This document shows, in pieces, positions 1 to 8,300 of a DNA stretch of 10,937 nt (its first letter is position 1; each line of letters begins with the position of its first letter). The translations under genes were made by a program, and so were the position numbers. The notes beneath the pieces are model-generated. The model saw nothing but the letters and a program-made list of their open reading frames with translations, did not search any database and had not been told where the DNA came from. The DNA lies in NCBI GenBank assembly GCA_947494405.1, contig CANLWQ010000039.1:1-10937 (forward strand), written 5' to 3'. The DNA comes from Comamonadaceae bacterium (GTDB taxonomy: Bacteria > Pseudomonadota > Gammaproteobacteria > Burkholderiales > Burkholderiaceae_C).

Positions 1-1
1 C

Positions 2-511
2 GCCGCCATGATCTCTACCCGCGGACAAGGCGGCAACAACGCTGATGTGGTGAGTGGCGTTGACAGTTTCAAAGACAAAATGACGCTTAACGATATGCGT
101 TTGTTAGACATCGTTCCCGAGGCTTGGTGGGGCGGCCCCACGGCGGTGATGACCACGATTTTCCCCAGCCTCATCATCCAGCAACAGGTCAACAGTGTGT
201 CGACAAGGCATATTCAACCCAGCGGTCATGGCTCATTCGATTTTGTCTGGACCCATTTTGGTTTTGAAGATGACAGCCCAGAGATGCAAGAGCGGCGTTT
301 GATTCAGGCTAATTTGTTTGGACCCGCAGGTTATGTGTCTGCAGATGACGGCGAAGTCATTGAGTGGTCGCAGCAAGGGTTTGAGCAAAAACCATCGCAC
401 CGCACCGTGGTCGAAATGGGCGGCTACGGTATTGGCGACACCGATCACATGGTGACTGAAACTTTGATCCGCGGCATGTACCAATATTGGCGCAAAGTGA
501 TGGGGGAATAA
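2..511 (+). CDS. nagG: Salicylate 5-hydroxylase large (alpha) subunit, C-terminal part; 5' end outside the window
   Basis: C-terminal catalytic half of a ring-hydroxylating oxygenase alpha subunit. Such subunits carry an N-terminal Rieske cluster (not in the window) and a C-terminal mononuclear iron site that hydroxylates the ring. The frame is open from base 2, so the ATG at 8 is internal and the gene is cut by the window edge. Visible landmarks, numbered from that ATG: the core around WWGGPTAVMTT (residues 40-50), the QQQVNSVSTRH segment (58-68), and FGPAGYVSADDGE (104-116). One of the two Asp residues in the last segment is the likely third iron ligand; the two His ligands lie upstream. 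The sequence closely resembles NagG of Ralstonia sp. U2 as I remember it, ending in the same YWRKVMGE. It would convert salicylate to gentisate with NagH and ferredoxin. nagH starts three bases after its stop. The substrate is inferred from resemblance and from the adjacent gentisate dioxygenase; an anthranilate- or halosalicylate-preferring homologue is possible. Confidence 0.85.
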   Translation, partial: AAMISTRGQGGNNADVVSGVDSFKDKMTLNDMRLLDIVPEAWWGGPTAVMTTIFPSLIIQQQVNSVSTRHIQPSGHGSFDFVWTHFGFEDDSPEMQERRLIQANLFGPAGYVSADDGEVIEWSQQGFEQKPSHRTVVEMGGYGIGDTDHMVTETLIRGMYQYWRKVMGE

Positions 512-514
512 GCC

Positions 515-994
515 ATGATGGATTTCAAAAATTACTTTGAATTGCTCAGCCTCTACAGCGATTACGCCATGGTCTGTGATTCAACAGAGTGGGAAAAATG
601 GCCTGATTTTTTTATCGATGAGGGTACTTACCGTTTGCAGCCAAGAGAAAATTTTGAACAAGGTTTGCCCTTGTGTTTGTTGGCCCTTGAGAGCAAAGCC
701 ATGATCCAAGACCGTGTCTATGGCGTGAAAGAAACCTTGTACCACGACCCTTATTACCAACGGCATATTGTGGGAACGCCGCGCATTATTTCAATAGATG
801 ACAAGGGCGAGCGCATTGTTTCCCAAGCCAATTACGCAGTGATTCGCACCAAGTTCGATGGTGACTCCACCATACTGAGTGCCGGCTATTACCATGACGT
901 GGTTGTACGAACAGGCCATGGTTTGAAGTTTCTTTCTCGCCTGTGTGTGTACGACAGCGAGATGATTGCCAACTCGATCATCTACCCGATTTAA
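515..994 (+). CDS. nagH: Salicylate 5-hydroxylase small (beta) subunit
   Basis: A 159-residue beta subunit of a ring-hydroxylating oxygenase, with an NTF2/SnoaL-like cone fold. It supports the alpha subunit structurally and holds no metal. Typical features are the N-terminal [17 protein letters not shown] helix, the [17 protein letters not shown] segment and the [16 protein letters not shown] segment. The protein ends in a short YPI tail. It closely resembles NagH of Ralstonia sp. U2 and HybC-type small subunits. Length is normal for the family. Two ATG codons (515 and 518) are adjacent; a GGGGGA stretch at about 502-507 is well placed for the first. The three-base gap to nagG implies coupled translation and fixed stoichiometry. 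The stop overlaps the ribosome binding site of the following ferredoxin gene. Confidence 0.87.
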   Translation: MMDFKNYFELLSLYSDYAMVCDSTEWEKWPDFFIDEGTYRLQPRENFEQGLPLCLLALESKAMIQDRVYGVKETLYHDPYYQRHIVGTPRIISIDDKGERIVSQANYAVIRTKFDGDSTILSAGYYHDVVVRTGHGLKFLSRLCVYDSEMIANSIIYPI

Positions 995-1003
995 GGAGAC
1001 CCC

Positions 1004-1315
1004 ATGTCAAATGGTTGGACAGATGTGTATGACTTAGAGTTTTTGGTGCCCGGGGATGTGACTGCTGTCACCATAGGCGACAAAGCATTGGCCTTGTATG
1101 AAGTGGACGGCGAAGTGTTTGCAAGCGATAACCGCTGCACCCATGGGGACGCGCTGCTGAGTGATGGTTTTTTAGAAGGCAACGTCATTGAATGTCCTTT
1201 CCATCAGGGACGCTTCGATGTTTGCACGGGCAAGGCCTTGTGTGCGCCCTTGACGGAAGATGTTCGGGTGTACCCGGTTCGCATTGAAAACAAACGCATT
1301 TGGGTGAAGTTGTGA
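1004..1315 (+). CDS. nagAb: Rieske [2Fe-2S] ferredoxin of the hydroxylase (NagAb-like)
   Basis: A 103-residue Rieske ferredoxin, the usual size for the soluble electron carrier of three-component oxygenases. The cluster ligands are visible as Cys45-Thr-His47 and Cys64-Pro-Phe-His67, the canonical C-x-H / C-x2-H pattern separated by 16 residues. It carries electrons from a ferredoxin reductase (not in the window) to the Rieske centre of the large subunit. The start is well supported: AAGGAG at 993-998 lies five bases before the ATG and overlaps the nagH stop. In strain U2 the equivalent ferredoxin serves both naphthalene dioxygenase and salicylate 5-hydroxylase. Here no naphthalene dioxygenase genes follow, so it probably serves only the salicylate enzyme. 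A nitrite reductase small subunit is a distant alternative by fold, but the context argues against it. Confidence 0.88.
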   Translation: MSNGWTDVYDLEFLVPGDVTAVTIGDKALALYEVDGEVFASDNRCTHGDALLSDGFLEGNVIECPFHQGRFDVCTGKALCAPLTEDVRVYPVRIENKRIWVKL

Positions 1316-1337
1316 CTTTGCGCACAAGGAAATAGCC

Positions 1338-2378
1338 ATGTCCCATGAACTCGGTCGTTTAGAAGACTTACCCAAAGACTATGTGCAAGATTTGCGCGAC
1401 TTGAACTTGGTTCCCTTGTGGCCGAGTTTGCGTGGTGTCTTGCCCCCGAATATCCCCAACAGGCAAACCCAAGCCACGCATTGGCCCTATCAAACACTGC
1501 GTCCTTTGTTAATCAAGGCGGGTGAATTGACCCCTATTGAAAAAGCCGAGCGCCGTGTATTGGTGTTGGCCAACCCCGGCCATGGTTTGGAAAAAATGCA
1601 AGCCAGTGCAGCCATCTACTTGGGCATGCAGTTGCTCATGCCTGGCGAGTGGGCACCAAGTCACAGGCATACCCCCAATGCGGTACGCATGATTGTTGAA
1701 GGCGAGGGTGCATACACCACGGTGGATGGAGAGAAGTGCCCCATGAGTCGCGGGGACTTGATACTCACTCCCACAGGCTTGTGGCATGAGCACGGCCACG
1801 ATGGCACTGAACCCGTGATTTGGCTCGATGTGCTGGACTTGCCCTTGGTTTATTACATGGAGACTTCTTACCATGTGAATGGCGACAGACAAACCGTGGT
1901 GCCTGGGCGAGGCGACAAGCAATATGCCCATGGCGGTGTCGTGCCCACCAAAGTATTTGAGCGCAGCAAGAAGGCTTATCCCATGCTGCGTTACGCGTGG
2001 AGCGATGCCAAAGCCGCCTTAGAAACTTTGGCGGCTGACGATGAATTGCTAGAGCAAGTGCAGGTCACTTACACCAACCCCGAAACCGGAACGGACGCCG
2101 AAAATATTCTGGGCTTTTATGCGCTGATGCTGCGGCCTGGGCAAACACTGCGCTTACCCGCCAGATCTCCTGCGCAGGTGTTTCATGTGATTGAAGGTTC
2201 GGTGAAAGCGCAGATTACGAACAGCAACTTCACCATCGTGGCAGCTGACACCTGTTGCGCTCCTGGCTATGAAGCTGTCACGCTGGTGAATTTGCAACAA
2301 GACAAAGCCACATTTTTATTTATTGCCGATGAGTCGCCATTGCACCGTAAGTTAGGTGTTTACGAAAACCGCGGTTAA
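1338..2378 (+). CDS. nagI: Gentisate 1,2-dioxygenase
   Basis: A 346-residue bicupin ring-cleaving dioxygenase that opens gentisate between C1 and C2 to give maleylpyruvate, using Fe(II). The first cupin (roughly residues 95-165) has the metal-binding pattern: GEWAPSHRHTPNAVRMIVEG supplies His109 and His111, and GLWHEHGHDG supplies His150. The second cupin (roughly 258-335, PGQTLRLPARSPAQVFHVIEG) lacks the His-x-His pair and is presumably structural, as usual in this family. Length is normal. The start is supported by AAGGA at 1326-1330, seven bases before the ATG. It lies 22 bases after the ferredoxin stop and is the last gene of the run. Its presence directly after a hydroxylase of the NagGH type makes salicylate via gentisate the most likely pathway. 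A salicylate- or 1-hydroxy-2-naphthoate-cleaving relative is possible but less likely. Maleylpyruvate isomerase and fumarylpyruvate hydrolase genes are not seen in the window. Confidence 0.9.
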   Translation: MSHELGRLEDLPKDYVQDLRDLNLVPLWPSLRGVLPPNIPNRQTQATHWPYQTLRPLLIKAGELTPIEKAERRVLVLANPGHGLEKMQASAAIYLGMQLLMPGEWAPSHRHTPNAVRMIVEGEGAYTTVDGEKCPMSRGDLILTPTGLWHEHGHDGTEPVIWLDVLDLPLVYYMETSYHVNGDRQTVVPGRGDKQYAHGGVVPTKVFERSKKAYPMLRYAWSDAKAALETLAADDELLEQVQVTYTNPETGTDAENILGFYALMLRPGQTLRLPARSPAQVFHVIEGSVKAQITNSNFTIVAADTCCAPGYEAVTLVNLQQDKATFLFIADESPLHRKLGVYENRG

Positions 2379-2399
2379 CAGTCACGGCTGAGTTTTTTT
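2379..2399 (+). terminator. Possible weak terminator between the convergent nagI and tpsA genes
   Basis: Only 19 bases separate the nagI stop (2376-2378) from the tpsA stop (2398-2400, read on the minus strand). A short CAGT / GCTG stem with a four-base loop (2379-2390, including one G-U pair) is followed after two bases by a run of seven T (2393-2399). The run overlaps the tpsA stop codon. A ten-base palindrome, AACCGCGGTT, lies at 2367-2376 and could add structure for either direction. The stem is short, so this is only a candidate, and readthrough into the opposing gene is plausible. Confidence 0.3.
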
Positions 2400-5300
2400 A
2401 TCGACTGGTCGTCAGCGTAATCATTTTTCTGTCCGCCAAGGTTTGCAGCTGAGCGGGTGAGAGTGAGCGCAGCTGGTTCATGTCCATGGAGGCGACTTGA
2501 GTTTGGGTCAAACCTGTGAGCTGATTGGGGTTGAGCAGGCGCACGACGGTATTGAGCTGGGGCTGGTTGAGTTGACCGATTTGTTCGGGGCTGATGGACT
2601 GCAGCTGTGTGTTGCTCAGCGCCATCAACTGAGCAGGGTTGATGGCAGCGAGTTGTGAGGCACTGAAGGCTTGCAGTTGACTGGCTGAAAGGGCGGCGAG
2701 CTGTTGGGCGTTGATGGCCGACATTTGCGCGGTGGTCAGTGCTGCCAGCTGCGCTTGACCCATGGCGGCAATCGCTTGGGGGGTGAGGACCGCGAACTGT
2801 GTGCGGGTCAGCGCTTGCACCTGCGGCTTACTCAGCTGGCCAAACAGGCTGGGCGTCAAGGCGGTGATTTGGTTGGGGGTGAGGGCTTGGAGCTGAGCGG
2901 GCGAGAGCGCATCAAGTTGCGCATAGCTCAGCACCGCGATTTGGTTCTCTTGAAAGGCTTGGAGCTGTTTGACTTGAAGAGCCGCGAATTGTGCGGGGCT
3001 CAAACTCCCCACCTGTGCTTGGTTCAGTGCCAAGACTTGCTCGGGGCGCAGGGCGCTGATCTGCGCTTGGGTCAGGGCCGCTGTTTGCGCGACCAACAAA
3101 CCGTTGATTTGCGCTTGGTTCAGGCTTTGCAGCTGAGGGGCTTTGAGCAAGCTGATTTGCTCGGGCGTGAGCACCGACAGTTGCGCTGGGCTGAAGGTGG
3201 CGAGTTGCAGCGGGCTGAGGTTGATCACCTGCTCTTGGGTCATGGCTTGGAGCTGCACCTTGGACAGCGCCTGCACTTGAGCGCTCAACAGCAGACTGGT
3301 TTGCTGCACCGACAAGGTTTTGATTTGTTCGGGTGTGAGAGAGGCCACGACAGAGGTGCTGAACGACTGCACTTGCGTGGGCGTCAAGGCTTGCAGCTGC
3401 GCTGTGGTGAACAGTGCCACTTGGCTGGGCTGCAAGTTCTGCACAAACTTGGCCTCTAGGCTTGCCAAGACCATGGGCGAGATGGCGGCAATTTGCGCTG
3501 CGGTCAAGCTTTGCAGCTGCACCACACTTAAGGCGTTGAGTTGTGTGCGGTTCCAAGACGTGATCTGCGTATTGCTCACCAAGCGCAGCTGTTGAGGCGT
3601 GAGCACAGTGAGTTTGTCGATAGTGACTTCACTGGGAGCCAAGGTGTTCAATGTTTGTGTAATCGAGATGTCAGCAGCAGTGATGGGCTGGGCTACCAAC
3701 AAGGGGTTGTTGAAGGCGCTGCGTTGCTGGGGGGTTAGCAAGGCGAGTTGATCGATCAACAAGAATTGCTGTTGCCTAGGGCTGAGCAAGGCGATTTGAT
3801 TGAGCTGTAAAGCAGCAACTTGGCTGGGCAGCAAGGCCCGCAGTTGCGTGCGGCTCAGCTGTGCGATCAACTCAGGCGCCAAGGCGGCAATCTGTACGGC
3901 TGATAGCGATTGCAGCTGCAAAGGCGAAAGCAAAGCCACATCGTTGACCGACAGCAGAGAGATTTGCAGCGGTGTGAGTGCTTGAACCTGCTCGGTGGTG
4001 AGAGACTTCAAGGCTACGCGGAGTTTGTCGCTGCTGAGAGTGGCCACTTGGGTGGGCAGCAAGGTCTGCACTTGCTCGGTTTTTAAGCGCTGGATTTGTA
4101 CCGAGGTGAGCACGCTCAACTGTGTGCTGTTCAGGGCTTGCAGTTGTTCAACCGTCAGTTCGGTGATCTGACTGGTGGAGAGCAACTTCATTTGGCTTTC
4201 GCTCAAAGCGGCGAGTTGCTGGGGTTTGATGCAAGCGATTTTGCTGCTGACCAGGGATTTGAAGACAGCAGGGGGGAGGTCGGCGATTTGTTGCGGTGTC
4301 AAAGCTTTGAACTGGTTACAGCTCAGGCATTGCAACTGGGCTTTGTCCAGCGAAGACAGCTGGGCATTGGAGAGCGAGACCATTTGACTGGCGGTCAAGG
4401 CCTGCAACTGGCTTTCGCGCAGCTTGCTGATGGTGGTGGGTGTGAGCGCCGCGAGTTGCGAGGCGGTGAGGGAGGCAATTTGTGCTTCGTTCAAAGAGGT
4501 CAATTGCATGGTGCCCAAAGCCTCGATTTGACTGAGTGTCAAAGCAGACACTTGATTGGGCGTGAGTGAGTTCAGCTGGCTGTTGGACACAGACTGCAAC
4601 TGCTCTCTAGACAAGGCGGCGATATGGCTGGTGCTGAGCGAGCGCAACTGGCTGGGCGACAGCAACTGAAACTGCTGCACCGAAAGACTGGCGACTTGGG
4701 TGGGGTTTAAAGCCGAGAAGTTGGCCGGCGTTATGGCTTGCAATTGCGCAGCGCTGAGTTGCGCCATTTGCGCGTTACCCATCACGGTCAAACCCGCGTT
4801 AGCCAACGCAGCGGTGCGGGTGGTGTTGGCAGCGCTGGTCGGTGAAGTGGGCGCTAAGGCGGTAGATGAAGAGCTTGGGGTGTTGTTGGTGGCCTTGTCT
4901 AAGGCATCAGAGGTGAGGACATTCAACTGCTCGGGCGTCATTGCAGCGAATTGACTCACGCTCAACATCCCCAACTGGCGGCTGCTCAAAGACCCCAACT
5001 GCGCAGGCGTTAAGCTGCGGATTTGGTCGCTGCTTAAAGACGCAAATTGAGCGGCTGTCAAAGAGGCCACCATGGTGGGTGTGAGCACCGATATTTGTGC
5101 GGTGTTGAGGTTCAGCGATGTGTTGCTGATATCGGGATAGTTCATCGCCGCCGTGGTGCTCAGGGTGTCGGGCAGGTTGTAGTTAGAGGCCAGTCCGCCG
5201 TTGTTGCCGTTACCCATGGTGACACCGGTCACCATGACGGGGCGAGCTTTGCCTATGGTTGTGTTGACGAACTGCGCGGCGCCCGAGACACTCACCGTTT

Positions 5301-8300
5301 CGTTCCCAACCAAACCATCCAAGGCAAAGCTGGGCGTTGCGGCTGCGGTGGTGCCGTCATAGGCTTTGTCAGCCACAAAAGCGCTGGCAGTCAAGCCCTT
5401 GGTGTAGATGGAGGCCGAGGTCGATACGCCTGAGGGAAAGCTGTAATTTGTGGCCAAGTCGTAATTGCCTGCCAAGCCGCCGCCAGCACCATTAGCCAAA
5501 GCCACGTTGTTTAAAGTGGCTGTGCGGGTTCCTGCATTTTTGCTGCTAAAGGTGGCGGTGCCTGTGGCGTTGATGGTTTCATCGCCGACCAAACCGCCAG
5601 TGATCATGATTCTGGGCGTAGCCGCTGTTGTGCCGTCGTAAGTTTTGTTCTCGACTGACAAAATGGCGTTCAGCTGTTTGCGGTAAATGGAGGCGTTCAC
5701 CGCACCGGTCAACGCATAGTTGGGGTTGGCAGAGACCAGTTCATTGCTTAAAAACGCGCTGGTGCTGCCCACGTTTTTACTGGCAATGGTGGCGCTACCA
5801 CTCACATCGGGGGCTGATTGGCCCAACACCATCCCAGAAAATTGAAAGCCGCTGTTGAAGATGTTGTTGCCGTCGTAGGCTTTGGTGACGGTGACGTCCA
5901 AGGGCTTGGGGTGGATGATCCATGTTGCATAACTGCCAGCGATGGGCACAGCGCTGCTGTTGCTGAAGCTCAAACCGCTACGGTAGCCTATGTAGTAAAT
6001 GCCTGCGTTGGTGTCCTCAGGGATGGTCGAGCCTGTCAGTGGTTGGGAGAGGGCTTCAAAATTCCATGAAGGTGTGCCTGTTAGGGCGTAGCCCATGGCT
6101 TCGGCGCCGCCGTATTGGCTGTTAAAGACTTTGTAAGTCAGAGAGCCACCGCTGCCATATATGCTGCTGCTGTCTATGGCCCTGATGAACAACACACTGG
6201 CACCTACAGCCAGGACAGGAAAATTATTGTTTTGGCCAGGGATGATGCTCCACACCGTCGGGCTCCAACCCACCACACTCAGCATATCGGAAGCGCTTAA
6301 CTGCGCCGTGGTTTTACCTATGCCACCAAAGCTGGTCGCCGCCTGAGATGTATCTGTGTTCCAGTAACTGTTGTTGATCATTGCGCCGCCAGTCACGCCG
6401 CCGGCAAAACCGCCACCGCCTGGGTTGCCACCGATGCTGACCCGTCCACTGGAGTAGGCGTTGCTAATGGATGTGCCGCCAGAGTTGGCGTTGCCTACAA
6501 AGCCGCCCACGTAGGTGGAGCCAGGGCCAGCGCTGACCTCGCCCGTGGCGAAAGCATTGGTGATGTTGAGGCTGCTGTTGTTGCCCACAAAACCACCCAC
6601 ATGGCTGCCCGTACCAGTCACACTGACGCTGCCGGTGGCATAGCTGTTGGTGAGTGTGAGGTTTTTACCCAAACCCATGAAACCACCCACTTGACTGGTT
6701 GCGCCGTTGACCAACACCGCGCCAGTGGCGTAGGAGTTGGAAACCACATTCGAGGCGTAACCGGCCAAACCACCCACGCCATTGGAGTCGGTGTCTAAAT
6801 TGCGACCTGTGTTGGCACCTGCAGTCACATTACCTTCAGCATAAGAACTTGAAATCGTGCCGTTCGAGTAACCCACCAAACCACCTATGGCACCCGAGCT
6901 CGGCCCCGTAGAGACATGACCTGTCGCATAAGAATTGCTGATGGTTCCCAAGGTGGTGTTGCCGCCCACCAAGCCGCCCACACCGGCTGCTGCGTTACTT
7001 GCGCTCACCGTTCCGGTGTTGAAGCTTTTGGTGATGGTGCCGCCGTTGTTGATGCCCACCAAACCGCCCACATTGGTGGCGTCTGCTGATGATGTGCTGC
7101 CACCCACCAAGCCGACGTTGGAAATATGGGCGCCAGAGGTGGTTGCGGCAAAAAGACCTACCGAGTTCACGCCAGATGGGTTGACAGTTAAGTTGTAAAT
7201 GTTGTGGCCCAAGCCTTGAAACTTGCCGCTGAAACCTGGCGCGCCAAATGAAATCGGTCTGAAACCTGCGCCACTGGCCCAAGTGGCTGTTTCGGTTGCA
7301 TCGATGTCGCTGCCCAATGCATAGTAGCCAGCCAAGTTGCCTTCCATGCCTTGCAGCGTTTCAGCGGCGGTGTCCGCATAAGTGCCCAAGTTATTGATGA
7401 CCATATAACTTTGCCCTGCAATAGAGAGCGTGGGGTTGCTGCCCTGCAAGGTGATGGACTTGCCTATTTGCAAATTAAACGTACCAGGATTGACGAAAAA
7501 GCCGCTGCTGGCGGCGGTTTCGGTGATGCCGTTCACGGTGTGGGTGGTGTTGGGCTGAATGATTAAACCAGCTGCATTGCCGGTGGCCACAATGTTGGAG
7601 TTCACATTGACATTGTTGGAGGCGGTCAAAGTCAGTGTGGTGTCGGCCCCCCACTGTACGTAGTCGTTGATATAAAGATTGCCGCTGCCTGCAGTGTTTC
7701 CCGCGGCAGTTTGCAATTCCACATTGTTGCTCTCCAGTTGTAACGACAGTGTGTTGCCAGTCATGTCACCGTTAGCAAATGCGGTGCCAGTATCAGCCAC
7801 CACCTTGAAGTCGTTGGGGTCCACCAACCATTTGCCGGTTTTGCCTTGCGCTGCCAAGGTGGTGATGCGCACCTCATCGGCAATCTTCACCTTGCCGGCC
7901 GAGGTTTCGATGAAACCCCCGTCGCCACCATGGGGCGCACTGGCGTCCAAGCTGCCGTTAACTTCGGTGGTGCCGGATGTCATGTCGCCCATCAACATGA
8001 TGCGACCGCTTTTGTTGGCAATGGTTTGCGCTTGTACGGTGCCGCTGTTTCTCACCACGCTGCCCATCAACACACTGGCGCTGCGTGCAGTCATCAACAC
8101 CAAGCCGCCGTCGGCTCGCACCAGGTGTTTGTTGTCTACCAAGGCATCCATCACGCCTTCATCAATTTGCAAAGCGGTCAGGCTTTGGCCGCTGAAAACG
8201 AGCGTGGTTTTGTTGCCCGCTGCCATGGCGATGGTGCCTTCGCGGGCAACAATGACGCCCTCGTTGCGCACCTGAGGCGCCAGCATGGCGATGTACCCGC

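Noticed and set aside
8..511. Reading the first gene as a complete 167-residue protein starting at base 8
   Set aside because: The frame is open to the window edge and the sequence matches the C-terminal part of a full-length oxygenase alpha subunit, so the gene is cut by the window.
2704..3459. Long open frame on the plus strand, opposite the octad repeats (251 residues), and similar ones at 4096-4569 and 7846-8841
   Set aside because: These are antisense shadows. The 24-base periodicity and high GC of tpsA suppress stop codons in other frames; the products are low-complexity and carry no recognisable domain or signal peptide.
2912..3556. Alternative minus-strand frame of 214 residues within tpsA
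   Set aside because: It lies inside the tpsA frame and shows only a frame-shifted version of the same repeat, with no start signal.
2416..5109. Regular 24-base spacing as a possible CRISPR array or DNA minisatellite
   Set aside because: There is no conserved repeat with unique spacers. Conservation is at the protein level and the bases differ between units.
2416..5109. Resemblance of LTPxQ[VL] units to the start of TAL effector repeats
   Set aside because: TALE repeats are about 34 residues with a variable di-residue; here the period is eight and the protein has a secretion signal for the two-partner pathway, so the likeness is local only.
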